DNA of 39,395 nt from Amphibacillus sediminis NBRC 103570 (GTDB lineage Bacteria > Bacillota > Bacilli > Bacillales > Amphibacillaceae). The notes under the pieces were generated by a model. It did no database searches. It was not told the DNA's origin and saw only the letters and a program-made list of their open reading frames with translations. The position numbers and the translations under genes are program-made. Positions 1-7,969 of this stretch are shown piece by piece (position 1 is the first letter of the stretch; each line of letters begins with the position of its first letter). The stretch covers positions 1-39,395 of the forward strand of contig NZ_BCQW01000026.1 of NCBI RefSeq assembly GCF_001552275.1. Direction: 5' to 3'.

Positions 1-197
1 TCATTTTTTTCAATAAAAAATTACAACCTATTTAAAAACAAACGAATTAATAACAACCTTAATATCGTCCGAAGTTGCACAATCGAAGCCGATTCATCTG
101 CACGACTAAAGGGGCAAGTATTTTCGGCTAAATGATAAAATGTATGACGATTTGTCAACTCTCCTCTGTCAAAGGTAATGCCTAGCAACAATCCGTC

Positions 198-1190
198 TTA
201 GTTTTTGTTAGCGTTAAGGCTATTGTCCCGATAATCCTTAGGCGTGCAATGATATTTTTCTTTAAAAAGCCGGTAAAAATAACTAATATTCTGATAACCT
301 ATCTCAGTTGCTATATGGTCAATCGGGTAGTTTGAATGAACTAGCAATGTTTTAGCTGTTTCAAGCCGACGTTCTTGAACAATTGTTTTAAAGGTTTTAC
401 CTGTCCTTTTCTTTATATGCTTACTTAAATTATAGCCAGTTAAATTCAACCTAGCTGCGATGTCCTCCAGCTTGGCCTCTGAATAATGGTCATCAATGTA
501 TTTAAGAACCTCTAAGACAATATGATAATCATAACTATCATTTGTTCGTGTGACAGCTTTATCAGTATGCTTCATCAGTTCTACCATAAGCAATCCCATA
601 TAAAACTGAACCGTGACTTCTGATAAAGCAGAAGGGTGCATCATCTCAGCAATCATCTTAGCTAAGATCGTTTGAATTTCTTCGATATCCGCTACTTTAA
701 AATACATATAATGTTCAGAATGATTTTGATTAAATAAACTACTAATCATAAAATTTATAATGGATAGCTCTGCTTCATCTACATCGAAATTTTGAAACAT
801 ATGGTCAAAAAAACGTGGCTCTATAATAAAATTAATAATCAGATCATCTTGTCCACAAGACTCTAATGCATGTTCAACATGCTGGTTAAGAAAAAGTAAC
901 TCACCTTTTTTTAAGCAAAATGATTCCTGCCCAACCTTTTGCTTTAAACAACCATGATAGACATAGTTTAATTCAATATAATCATGTCGATGAGCTGGAA
1001 AGGCAATAAACCTAGGGTGCTTTCGGATGACAATCAATTTATTTTCTGTTAGAAACTTGGAACTTTGGACGACAAATTCTTTTTGGTCTGTATAGACCTC
1101 TTTATTTATCTGTTGTTGAGCCTGCTTACAGATGCGTTGTTCTTCATCGGTAAGCTCTAATAATTGTTGATAGATAGACGGCAAGATCAA
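198..1190 (-). CDS. AraC-family transcriptional regulator with N-terminal cupin-like sensor domain
   Basis: A 330-residue DNA-binding regulator. The first ~140 residues have the beta-rich pattern of an AraC_binding/cupin sensor (conserved pair HRHDYIEL near residue 68). The last ~100 residues hold two helix-turn-helix units, first around LEDIAARLNLTGYNLSKHIK and second around IDHIATEIGYQNISYFYRLF, ending in the typical KEKYHCTPKDYR signature. The start is TTG, with GGGAG a few bases upstream; the ATG ten bases upstream is out of frame. Family members usually activate carbohydrate or stress genes on binding a small molecule. No target operon adjoins it: a family 1 repeat separates it from the pyrophosphohydrolase upstream. 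Family certain, ligand unknown. Confidence 0.93.
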   Translation of the reverse strand: MILPSIYQQLLELTDEEQRICKQAQQQINKEVYTDQKEFVVQSSKFLTENKLIVIRKHPRFIAFPAHRHDYIELNYVYHGCLKQKVGQESFCLKKGELLFLNQHVEHALESCGQDDLIINFIIEPRFFDHMFQNFDVDEAELSIINFMISSLFNQNHSEHYMYFKVADIEEIQTILAKMIAEMMHPSALSEVTVQFYMGLLMVELMKHTDKAVTRTNDSYDYHIVLEVLKYIDDHYSEAKLEDIAARLNLTGYNLSKHIKKRTGKTFKTIVQERRLETAKTLLVHSNYPIDHIATEIGYQNISYFYRLFKEKYHCTPKDYRDNSLNANKN

Positions 1191-1217
1191 AAACTCCCAT
1201 CTGAAGAAATGATTTAG

Positions 1218-1433
1218 AAAGTGAAACTTCGTTCAGTGGGGTTTCGACGCATAGGATGTACTCGTGCAAACGTTACGACACGGCGTCGCGAACTCAGTCC
1301 GCTTCTTCTCTCCCCCACTGAACGTGAGTTGAACTAATCGGGCCGTTACTGGCTGTTGGATCTCCCACATAGACATGACCTGTCCCCTTATTTTTTGAAG
1401 TAGGAGTCTTAGAGCCAGTTATACTGCGATAAA
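1218..1433 (+). repeat. Interspersed repeat family 1, copy 1 (lacks the GGGGC hairpin module)
   Basis: Begins with AAAGTGAAACTTCGTTCAG and ends with ACTGCGATAAA. It contains the CGTTCAGTGGGG / CCCCACTGAACG stem and a degraded CTCCCAC / GTAGGAG stem. It lacks the roughly 35-base segment with the GGGGC...GCCCC hairpin that copies 4 to 7 carry. It lies between two minus-strand genes. No coding capacity is apparent. Confidence 0.9.
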
Positions 1434-1563
1434 TCGTTTAAGAAGTACCCTTGATTAGCTCTGCCTCTTTATTATTTTTATTTTTTACTACTTATGCTCT
1501 ACACTCGATAACGCCCGAGCTCAGCCTACTTACTTCTCATACTATTTAAAAACATCTTACAGT

Positions 1564-1890
1564 TTAATCAGTGGTGGAAACCAAAAATAAGCGTTGGTCA
1601 AATCCACCACGTTCAAGTTTTTTATCCTGTCTAATCTGCTCAACCTGATTAGGCTGTACATGATCCAATTGAGCCAACGCATACAAAACCTCGATAATAT
1701 CAGCTATCTCTTCTAACCGTTCAGCTTTTTCATTAGCAGCCAAAAATTCTGCTACTTCCTCTGTTAATTTTTTACGTAAGACTTGTTCAAAACGATCATC
1801 CTTTCTTATTTTTTCAATCTGATAGGATGTTTGCTTTTCTTCGAGCAACGCCGGTATTTTATCTCGGATGAGTTTATTATAGGTAGGCAT
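1564..1890 (-). CDS. MazG-like / PRA-PH-type nucleotide pyrophosphohydrolase
   Basis: 108 residues, the usual size of single-domain all-alpha NTP pyrophosphohydrolases. The start YNKLIRDKIP is typical of the phosphoribosyl-ATP pyrophosphohydrolase-like house-cleaning group. The metal-binding pattern is visible as EEVAEF near residue 45 and EEIADIIEVL near residue 60 (EExxE followed by ExxD). Family members hydrolyse a nucleoside triphosphate to the monophosphate plus pyrophosphate, using Mg2+. The ATG start is preceded by AGAGGGG. It is a single gene, divergent from guaC, so a role in nucleotide pool hygiene is plausible but inferred. Confidence 0.88.
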   Translation of the reverse strand: MPTYNKLIRDKIPALLEEKQTSYQIEKIRKDDRFEQVLRKKLTEEVAEFLAANEKAERLEEIADIIEVLYALAQLDHVQPNQVEQIRQDKKLERGGFDQRLFLVSTTD

Positions 1891-1971
1891 AGTACCCCTC
1901 TCTTCGTTATGTTTATTCTTATTATAATATAGAAATAATAGAGTTAGCGTATTGCTTGATAAATTTATTTT

Positions 1972-2000
1972 TTGACATCTAAGCTAATTTGCTGTATATT
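1972..2000 (+). promoter_or_regulatory. SigA-type promoter of guaC
   Basis: TTGACA at 1972-1977 and TATATT at 1995-2000 with a 17-base spacer, about 65 bases before the guaC ATG. The -35 is perfect and the -10 has five of six matches. The short leader shows no recognisable purine riboswitch. Confidence 0.75.
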
Positions 2001-2064
2001 ACCTATTGGGTCGAACAATAATAGAACTATAGTTAAAAAATATTCGTGTTTAGAGGTGTTATAA

Positions 2065-3048
2065 ATGGAAAATGTGTTTGATTATGAAGATATACAGTTA
2101 ATTCCCGCAAAATGTATCGTGAATAGTCGATCAGAATGTGACACATCAGTGACCTTAGGCGGGCATACCTTTCGACTACCTGTCGTTCCAGCCAATATGC
2201 AAACGATTATAGATGAAAAAATTGCGCTTTACCTTGCTGAAAATCAGTACTTTTATATTATGCATCGCTTTGAGCCACAAACGCGATTACAGTTTGTTCG
2301 AGACATGCAGAAACGAGGTTTAATTGCATCGATTAGTGTCGGAGTTAAACAAGAGGAATATGATTTTATTAATCAATTAGTAACGGAGCAACTTACACCA
2401 GAATTTATTACCATTGATATTGCTCATGGCCATTCTAATGCAGTCATTCAAATGATTCAATTTATTAAAAATAAATTACCTGGAAGTTTTGTTATTGCAG
2501 GGAATGTCGGGACACCAGAAGCAGTCCGTGAATTAGAAAATGCCGGTGCTGATGCGACTAAAGTAGGGATTGGTCCAGGAAAAGTGTGTATTACCAAAAT
2601 CAAAACAGGCTTCGGAACTGGCGGATGGCAGTTAGCTGCATTAAGATGGTGTGCTAAAGCGGCAAGTAAACCAGTTATTGCCGATGGTGGCATTCGTACC
2701 CATGGTGATATCGCTAAGTCGATTCGCTTTGGTGCGTCAATGGTTATGATTGGTTCACTATTTGCTGGTCACGAAGAATCACCAGGCGAAACCATTGAAC
2801 GTGATGGTCAATTATATAAAGAGTATTTTGGTTCAGCATCTGAATTCCAAAAAGGCGAGAAACGTAATGTTGAAGGTAAAAAAATGCACGTTAAATACCG
2901 CGGTAAATTGCAGGACACCTTAACAGAAATGGAACAGGATCTTCAATCTTCTATTTCTTATGCAGGCGGCAATAGCCTAATGGCGATTCGTAATGTCGAT
3001 TATGTGGTGGTGAAAAACTCTATTTTTAATGGTGACAAGGTTTACTAA
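2065..3048 (+). CDS. guaC: GMP reductase
   Basis: 327 residues, full length for the bacterial GuaC of Firmicutes. It converts GMP to IMP and ammonia with NADPH, returning guanine nucleotides to the purine pool. The protein is a TIM barrel of the IMPDH/GMPR family. The catalytic loop [11 protein letters not shown] carries the nucleophilic cysteine at residue 175, followed by [10 protein letters not shown], and the phosphate-binding segment [15 protein letters not shown] lies further on. There are no CBS domains, which distinguishes it from IMP dehydrogenase. The ATG has AGAGGTG upstream and a strong SigA promoter. It is monocistronic, followed by repeat copy 2. Confidence 0.97.
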   Translation: MENVFDYEDIQLIPAKCIVNSRSECDTSVTLGGHTFRLPVVPANMQTIIDEKIALYLAENQYFYIMHRFEPQTRLQFVRDMQKRGLIASISVGVKQEEYDFINQLVTEQLTPEFITIDIAHGHSNAVIQMIQFIKNKLPGSFVIAGNVGTPEAVRELENAGADATKVGIGPGKVCITKIKTGFGTGGWQLAALRWCAKAASKPVIADGGIRTHGDIAKSIRFGASMVMIGSLFAGHEESPGETIERDGQLYKEYFGSASEFQKGEKRNVEGKKMHVKYRGKLQDTLTEMEQDLQSSISYAGGNSLMAIRNVDYVVVKNSIFNGDKVY

Positions 3049-3088
3049 TTAACATTCAACCGATTAACAAGTAGAATAGCTAGAAAAT

Positions 3089-3230
3089 AAAGTGAAACTT
3101 CGTTCAATGGGGGTTCGACGCATAGGATGTACTCGTGCCGACATTACGACACGACGTCGCGAACTTAGCCAGCTTCCTCTGTCCCTCACTGAACGTTAGT
3201 TGAACCAATCGGCCGTTACACTGCGATAAA
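3089..3230 (+). repeat. Interspersed repeat family 1, copy 2 (3' half cleanly deleted)
   Basis: Carries the 5' half (AAAGTGAAACTTCGTTCA through the TGAACGTTAGTTGAACCAATC segment). It then jumps from GGCCGTTA straight to CACTGCGATAAA, losing the whole ACTGGCTG...CAGCCAGT module present in other copies. The junction falls at a GTTA that flanks the module on both sides in full copies. It sits between the convergent guaC and CPBP genes. Confidence 0.9.
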
Positions 3231-3260
3231 AATAGCCTTCACGCTCAGTGAGGGCTATTC
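3226..3260 (-). terminator. Intrinsic terminator for the CPBP protease gene
   Basis: AATAGCC-TTCAC (3231-3242) pairs with GTGAG-GGCTATT (3248-3259). Read on the minus strand the stem is followed by a T run that belongs to the GATAAA end of repeat copy 2. It lies about 50 bases past the CPBP stop and may also serve guaC from the other side. Confidence 0.7.
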
Positions 3261-3312
3261 TACATAGTAGAAGTTTGATGGCAGATCAACCACACTTTCA
3301 ATCAAGTAATAG

Positions 3313-3984
3313 CTAAATCATATTGAATAGAATTAATCCTATTGTATTTATCGCCAAGTTAGCACTTGCGTGTACCAGCCAGGACGGATAAATACTATTC
3401 GATTGTTCATTAAGCCGATTGAACATTAACCCTGCTAACATTAGACCGAATAAAATAAGAATAAATAACGTCGGACTAAACCAGTTTACCATCATACTGA
3501 CATGATATATCGAAAAAATACCCGCACTAAATAGGTAAGCCCATTTTCGCTTGACTAGATTTCTCAAGCCTAAAAAAGCAAAGCCCCGAAAAAACAACTC
3601 TTCGATAAGGGCATTAATAACCGAAATATATACAGCAATGTAAATGAAGTTAGTTGCGTTCACACCAATCGTTTGTTCTAAAGTTGGTGTAACATTAGTT
3701 AGGTCAATTAATTCACCTAAGCTCAAAAAGGCTAAGATGATGATTACATATATCCCCACCGGAAATAAAAATGTATGCAGCCGAATTGGCTTTTTGAAAA
3801 TAAAAAAAGTTCGAATCGAGATAAAATGATATTTAAAATTAAGCATAATCGGTACGAAAACAAAGATCACTGACTTAATCAACGCTTTCATCCAATAATC
3901 TGAAGCCAACCAAAGGTCTACTACAGCCATCAAGAGGCATGCACCAATAATAATACTTATCAAATGCCACGCTTTTTGTTTCAT
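3313..3984 (-). CDS. CPBP-family intramembrane metalloprotease
   Basis: A multi-pass membrane protein of the CAAX-protease/bacteriocin-processing (CPBP, Abi) family. Diagnostic motifs are EELFFRG (EExxxR, about residue 128), a following HVSMMV histidine, and HASANLAIN near the C-terminus; these glutamates and histidines form the proposed active site. The frame extends to a GTG 42 bases upstream. I chose the ATG at 3984 because GAGGTG precedes it at good spacing, giving about 223 residues. It lies 57 bases after the DUF3006 gene on the same strand and may share that transcript. Substrate unknown. Confidence 0.88.
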   Translation of the reverse strand: MKQKAWHLISIIIGACLLMAVVDLWLASDYWMKALIKSVIFVFVPIMLNFKYHFISIRTFFIFKKPIRLHTFLFPVGIYVIIILAFLSLGELIDLTNVTPTLEQTIGVNATNFIYIAVYISVINALIEELFFRGFAFLGLRNLVKRKWAYLFSAGIFSIYHVSMMVNWFSPTLFILILFGLMLAGLMFNRLNEQSNSIYPSWLVHASANLAINTIGLILFNMI

Positions 3985-4041
3985 CTCACACCTCAGCCTT
4001 ATTCCCCAGGAAATATATTGTTTCACGCTTTGCCTTAGCGT

Positions 4042-4329
4042 CTATTTCTTCTTAAACTGACTCCCACTGCTCCGTGCTCGTAGTTGTTTGAGCTTGTCTT
4101 TAACTTGTTCAGCCTGCTGAGCTGTTTTTGTTTGATCCAACGAAATGCATTCGAGTCTATCTTTATTCCATTTAGCGGTTATCCAGCTCCCCCGCTCGGC
4201 TGACGTCGGTAGCTCCTCGGCCCTAACAACGAACTCTTTTCCAATGGTTTCTGCTAAAATGACGGCAGAACCATCTTCATTAAAGCGATCAATCACAGCA
4301 GATAATTCCAAATCCTTCACCTCACACAT
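4042..4329 (-). CDS. DUF3006-family protein
   Basis: 95 residues, hydrophilic, with the DUF3006 pattern: a short beta-rich start (SAVIDRFNEDGSAVILAE) followed by a region resembling LPxxAxxGSWI (ELPTSAERGSWIT), then a charged Lys/Arg-rich tail. It overlaps the end of the metallo-beta-lactamase lipoprotein gene by 13 bases, so the two are translationally coupled; AAGGA precedes the ATG. DUF3006 genes are known to accompany ComEC-like metallo-beta-lactamase genes in Firmicutes, which supports the call. The biochemical role is not known to me. Confidence 0.85.
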   Translation of the reverse strand: MCEVKDLELSAVIDRFNEDGSAVILAETIGKEFVVRAEELPTSAERGSWITAKWNKDRLECISLDQTKTAQQAEQVKDKLKQLRARSSGSQFKKK

Positions 4330-5426
4330 GCTAATCCTTCATTATTAATATCGACTAATCGCGCTTCACTAATTCCTTTAATCTGGGTCAACTGCTCGAT
4401 CGAATCTATCGGACGTAATTGGACTAACTCAGCAGCTCTTTCAGCACCAATATGAACAATCTTTTCGAGGTCTGAGACTGAAGCTGTATTGAGATCGATA
4501 CATGTATCTGTTTTCTCGATTACATTTATTGGGTCTTGTTGATTCTGATCATGGTCTACTTCAACCTGTAATTGTTGACCATCTGAGTAGACTAAAATAT
4601 TTCCATGTTGATAAGTACCATATATCGTAGCACCATATTGATTCAGGCGATTAAGCACCACTTGATCTGGATGACCATAACTATTATTTTGACCAGCTGA
4701 TATAATCGCAATAGCCGGGTCAACTGCTTCTATGAATGCCTGACTGCTTGATGTTTTGGAACCATGATGACCTACGTGTAGAAGATCTGCGCTAATGTCA
4801 TCATTGATCTCTATCATTTTAGCTTCAGCTTTACTCCCCGCATCTCCGGTCAAAACAAATGCGGTCTCACCAAATTGTAGCTTAATAGCGATAGAGTCTT
4901 CGTTTACATCATTTGTCAACTCAGCCGGAGATATAACATGAATGATAAATGAGCCAAGCTGATATACTTCACCAGCACGGGGTTCATGATAATCAATGTC
5001 GTGCTCCAGAATTGCATCTAATGTTTGTTCATATGTATTTGATGTTGTCTCTATTCCTGACATCCATACCTCTTTTACGTTAAAATGATTTAATATAGTT
5101 GGCATTTGTCCGATATGGTCTGCATCTGGATGTGAACCGATGACTAAATCGAGTGAATCTATCCCTAACCCTTCAAGATAGTCAACAACATCACGCTTAT
5201 TCCAATCTCCTGTATCAAACAGAATGGTAGCTTGCTCAGTCTGAAATAAGGTTGCATCTGCTTGACCGACATCAATAAAATGAACAATAAGGTCAGTGTC
5301 GTCATGTACTAGAGCTAGCTCCTCCGTTGTTTCTGTAAATGAATCATTATCAGTATGTTCAGTAAGTGGCACCCCACATCCAGTTAAAACAATCAGTAAC
5401 AGCCATATGTTTATTATTTTCTTCAT
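4317..5426 (-). CDS. Secreted lipoprotein: ComEC-type metallo-beta-lactamase domain plus C-terminal helix-hairpin-helix DNA-binding domain
   Basis: 369 residues. The N-terminus is a lipoprotein signal peptide with lipobox LTGC (Cys17), so the protein is probably tethered outside the membrane. Residues ~45-285 form a metallo-beta-lactamase fold of the ComEC/Rec2 subfamily: SHPDADHIG (His99, Asp101, Asp103, His104), TGDAGS (Asp195) and HVGHHGS (His220, His221). Residues ~309-369 are two ComEA-like HhH motifs (DLNTASVSDLEKIVHIGAER and IEQLTQIKGISEAR), which normally bind DNA non-specifically. The combination suggests an extracellular nuclease or phosphodiesterase acting on DNA, though substrate is inferred. 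There is no ComEC membrane channel, so it is not ComEC itself. Coupled to the DUF3006 gene. Confidence 0.9.
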   Translation of the reverse strand: MKKIINIWLLLIVLTGCGVPLTEHTDNDSFTETTEELALVHDDTDLIVHFIDVGQADATLFQTEQATILFDTGDWNKRDVVDYLEGLGIDSLDLVIGSHPDADHIGQMPTILNHFNVKEVWMSGIETTSNTYEQTLDAILEHDIDYHEPRAGEVYQLGSFIIHVISPAELTNDVNEDSIAIKLQFGETAFVLTGDAGSKAEAKMIEINDDISADLLHVGHHGSKTSSSQAFIEAVDPAIAIISAGQNNSYGHPDQVVLNRLNQYGATIYGTYQHGNILVYSDGQQLQVEVDHDQNQQDPINVIEKTDTCIDLNTASVSDLEKIVHIGAERAAELVQLRPIDSIEQLTQIKGISEARLVDINNEGLACVR

Positions 5427-5528
5427 CTAACCTGCCTACCTTTTCTAGTTGTCATTATCCTATTTACTTTACAAGAATACTTGTCATCAGGCAAGGTTTA
5501 ACTGATATTTTCAAATGAGTAACACAGA

Positions 5529-5566
5529 AGAAGGCTGGATGGTCGTTAACCAAATTCCAGCCTTTT
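5529..5566 (-). terminator. Probable terminator after the bicupin-methyltransferase operon
   Basis: AAGGCTGGA (5531-5539) pairs with TCCAGCCTT (5556-5564). On the minus strand the stem is followed by CTTCTTCTGT, a modest T tract. It lies just past the methyltransferase stop. Confidence 0.55.
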
Positions 5567-5579
5567 CAAAAAACATGAT

Positions 5580-6338
5580 TTATTTACGTGATGCAATCGC
5601 GATATAACCAAGCTGATCCTTATGGCTATTAAAAAAAGAAAACATTGACTTAAAGTACTGACGATTCTCCTTTTTGCTGGCATTGAATAAAATTTTACAG
5701 GAGCGGCGAAGTCCTTCATCCCTAATCAACCCGATTGGATCTAGTAACGACATAGGGCCAGTTAAGCTTTCAATTTCTCGGTACCCCGTCTGTTCAAAAA
5801 GGCTCAGCCAACCTCGCTTATCATACGGCTTTGCAGGCACATGAATCACTTCTCTTAATCTATTAATTAAGTCATCACTTTGATCATCTATCACCATCAC
5901 ATCATGGGTCAGCAGTACCCCTCCTGACTTTAGAACTCGATAATATTCTGCTAAAGCTTGGGCTTTTTGCTTATCACCAAGCATGGTTAGCATCGCCTCA
6001 TTGATCACAATATCGTAGCTAGCAGCTAGATATGGAAGTTTTAAGGCATTTGCTTGTTCTACAGATATAAGATGGCTTAAGCCTGCGTCTTTGACACGCT
6101 TACGTGCTAACTCTACCACATTAGGATCTAAATCTACTGCTGTAATCGAACACCCTGTTTGTTTAGCGAGCTCAATGGCATTGGTACACTGATTACAAGC
6201 CACTTCTAATATTTTCAGTTCCTTCGTCATGTTTGCTTGATTCAATAACCAACTCGTCGCTTTTATTCCGCCAGGGCGTAACCTTGTCTTTCCTAATCGA
6301 GCTAAAAAGGAATGACCAGCCTCAACCACTTTAATCAC
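5580..6338 (-). CDS. Class I SAM-dependent methyltransferase
   Basis: 252 residues with a Rossmann-like methyltransferase core at residues ~35-150: motif I region ILEVACNQCTNAIELA, an acidic strand end AVDLDPNVVELA (ribose binding), an ANALKLPY segment and the post-motif strand VLKSGGVLLTHDV. Motif I is unusual: the glycines of the usual GxGxG are replaced by ACNQCTN with two cysteines. The start is GTG, inside the end of the bicupin gene (8-base overlap), with AAGG upstream. Shares a Fur-box promoter with the bicupin. Substrate unknown; a small-molecule (metal- or redox-related) target is only inferred from context. Confidence 0.85.
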   Translation of the reverse strand: MIKVVEAGHSFLARLGKTRLRPGGIKATSWLLNQANMTKELKILEVACNQCTNAIELAKQTGCSITAVDLDPNVVELARKRVKDAGLSHLISVEQANALKLPYLAASYDIVINEAMLTMLGDKQKAQALAEYYRVLKSGGVLLTHDVMVIDDQSDDLINRLREVIHVPAKPYDKRGWLSLFEQTGYREIESLTGPMSLLDPIGLIRDEGLRRSCKILFNASKKENRQYFKSMFSFFNSHKDQLGYIAIASRK

Positions 6339-6999
6339 CGGCCTTCACAACAGTAAGAAGCATTTTAAATGATGTGACGGCTTTTAAAGCGTGAGGAATG
6401 TTTGCTGGCATAACTATACACTCGCCTGCACTAAGCTGATAATCCGTTTGATCAATTGTTATTAATGCTTCGCCCGTCAAGATTTGAACTAATGCATCCC
6501 CTGTTGAGGTATGTCGAGCAATTTGTTGATCTTGATCCAAAGCAAATAGCGTTAACGATAAATCTTTTCTTTGCACGATTGACTTGCTTACTTTTTTGTT
6601 CGCTAAAACTTCGATTTGATCTGCTAAATTAATGATTTGCTGATGCGGAATTTTATGAATCATTTGGTTCACTCCTTCTTGATAAATATGAATCTGTTGA
6701 AAGCAGACAGGCGTTTTGGCAATAATGGAATGAGGTGTATGGGCAGTTAATGCTAGCATGGTTCCTGGAGTTAACGATGAGACATTTTCACCATGCTCAA
6801 CGATTAACTCTCCACTTAGAGCAAAGATATATTTAACTAACCCGACAATCTCCGTACTAATGGTCTCTTCTTCTCCCATTCCAAAAACGGTAATATCAAA
6901 CATTTTACCCTCTACTATTGGTGCACTAACGACGAGATCAGGTGCAAGGGTTATCCAGCTTGCTAACTTAATCATCTGTTTTTTTGGTAAGTCAATCAA
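6331..6999 (-). CDS. Bicupin (two cupin_2 domains)
   Basis: 222 residues with two cupin barrels. The first spans ~35-105 (SGELIVEHGENVSSLTPGTML, then AHTPHSI). The second spans ~140-215 (RHTSTGDALVQILTGEAL, then AGECIVMPANIPHAL). Histidines in both suggest metal binding. Cupins of this layout can be small-molecule sensors or non-haem metal enzymes. The start is TTG, chosen because GGAGG stands at ideal distance; the first in-frame ATG is codon 9 without a good site. It is the first gene of a two-gene operon preceded by a Fur-type palindrome and divergent from a Crp/Fnr regulator. Confidence 0.85.
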   Translation of the reverse strand: MIDLPKKQMIKLASWITLAPDLVVSAPIVEGKMFDITVFGMGEEETISTEIVGLVKYIFALSGELIVEHGENVSSLTPGTMLALTAHTPHSIIAKTPVCFQQIHIYQEGVNQMIHKIPHQQIINLADQIEVLANKKVSKSIVQRKDLSLTLFALDQDQQIARHTSTGDALVQILTGEALITIDQTDYQLSAGECIVMPANIPHALKAVTSFKMLLTVVKAGD

Positions 7000-7051
7000 T
7001 CACTACCCTCCTTCTTGTCACATCATTCGACTAACGCTATACTAAATATAT

Positions 7052-7066
7052 TGAGAATTATTCTCA
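7052..7066. promoter_or_regulatory. Fur-family operator (7-1-7 palindrome)
   Basis: TGAGAATTATTCTCA is a perfect 7-1-7 inverted repeat. It matches the Gram-positive Fur box core TGATAATNATTATCA except for two symmetric changes and resembles the TGAGAAT half-sites known for Fur. It lies 53 bases before the bicupin start and in the shared control region with the Crp/Fnr gene. PerR or Zur cannot be excluded. Confidence 0.75.
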
Positions 7067-7104
7067 CTTATACTCTAAAATAGCACAACTGTGATAGATT
7101 ATGC

Positions 7105-7120
7105 TGTTGCAGCTGCAACA
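7105..7120. promoter_or_regulatory. Perfect 16-base palindrome, candidate Crp/Fnr-type operator
   Basis: TGTTGCAGCTGCAACA equals its own reverse complement. The TGTTG-N6-CAACA layout has the spacing of Crp-type sites. It ends 13 bases before the GTG start of the Crp/Fnr regulator, which suggests autoregulation. Confidence 0.6.
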
Positions 7121-7133
7121 TTGAGGTGATCAC

Positions 7134-7769
7134 GTGAAATCTCTTGCTTCTCAGTTAAAGCAATTAAGTTTGTTCCAATCATTTAGCCAGAATGACCTTT
7201 TAACCGCTATCAAGTGTCTCCAGCTTTCTATTAAATCTCTAGAGGTTAACCAAACACTTATGTACCATCACTATCAAAATGTCATCGCTCTAGTTATTGA
7301 TGGACAATTAATGATTGAGAAGATAAATAGACATGGAGATCGATTTATTTTAACTTCATTGGAATGCGGTGATCTTATCTGGCCGTCTCAATTACCACTT
7401 TCCGATGAGCATATCGTTAATTCCAAGTCAAAGACAATATTACTCATCTTTAAACAGCAACATTTTGCAGAGACTTGTCCACTTAGAGCTCGGATCTATC
7501 AATTGTTATTAAAGCAAATGACATTTCAACATCAACGATTACTTAATAGAATTGAAGTACTAGGGAATAAACGATTACGTGATCGGGTAATTGCCTATTT
7601 AAAATCATACCCCTGTAATCAGGATCAATGGCGAACGATTCCGTATAATCGCCAAGAGCTCGCTCAATATTTACATGCAGATCGTAGTGCGCTTTCACGA
7701 GAGTTAACTGCAATGAAAAGGGACGGCCTTATACTCTACCAAGGTAATCAATTTAAACTATTATCCTAA
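7134..7769 (+). CDS. Crp/Fnr-family transcriptional regulator
   Basis: 211 residues. Residues ~10-125 are a cyclic-nucleotide-binding-like beta barrel (LFQSFSQNDLL start; VIDGQLMIEKINRHGDRFILTSLECGDL in the barrel). Residues ~145-210 are an HTH_Crp winged helix with recognition helix in RQELAQYLHADRSALSRELTAM. No FNR-type Fe-S cysteine cluster is evident. The start is GTG with GAGGTGATC upstream. Divergent from the bicupin-methyltransferase operon, which is the likely target. The sensed signal is unknown; the Fur box next door suggests iron or redox physiology. Confidence 0.9.
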   Translation: MKSLASQLKQLSLFQSFSQNDLLTAIKCLQLSIKSLEVNQTLMYHHYQNVIALVIDGQLMIEKINRHGDRFILTSLECGDLIWPSQLPLSDEHIVNSKSKTILLIFKQQHFAETCPLRARIYQLLLKQMTFQHQRLLNRIEVLGNKRLRDRVIAYLKSYPCNQDQWRTIPYNRQELAQYLHADRSALSRELTAMKRDGLILYQGNQFKLLS

Positions 7770-7791
7770 GTGAACGAATCAAAAGTAGGTA

Positions 7792-7820
7792 TTGACTTTA
7801 GTAGTAATTGACGCTATCTT
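7792..7820 (+). promoter_or_regulatory. Candidate SigA promoter of ktrB
   Basis: TTGACT at 7792-7797 and TATCTT at 7815-7820 with a 17-base spacer. It leaves a roughly 140-base leader before the KtrB start, in which I recognise no c-di-AMP (ydaO) riboswitch. Confidence 0.45.
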
Positions 7821-7969
7821 AAAATCTAGCGACTGAACCATTAATTTTTCTGACTACAGTATTTAGTGAATGTATATCCAATGCGCCCAGAATTTAACGA
7901 CATACATAATTACATCAGGAAAATGATGACAGTCAAGATTAAAGATATAGTCTGAAGGTGAACACCAAT

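Noticed and set aside
21-197. Open minus-strand stretch of about 58 codons, in frame with and directly after the AraC stop codon
   Set aside because: No good start or ribosome binding site, and the AraC protein ends at the normal family position. It may be chance or a small remnant, but nothing supports a gene.
2007-2064. Purine riboswitch before guaC
   Set aside because: The leader is only about 58 bases, too short for the aptamer and lacking its conserved joins.
7770-7969. c-di-AMP (ydaO) riboswitch before ktrB
   Set aside because: Expected in some ktr leaders, but none of the conserved ydaO sequence blocks is visible.
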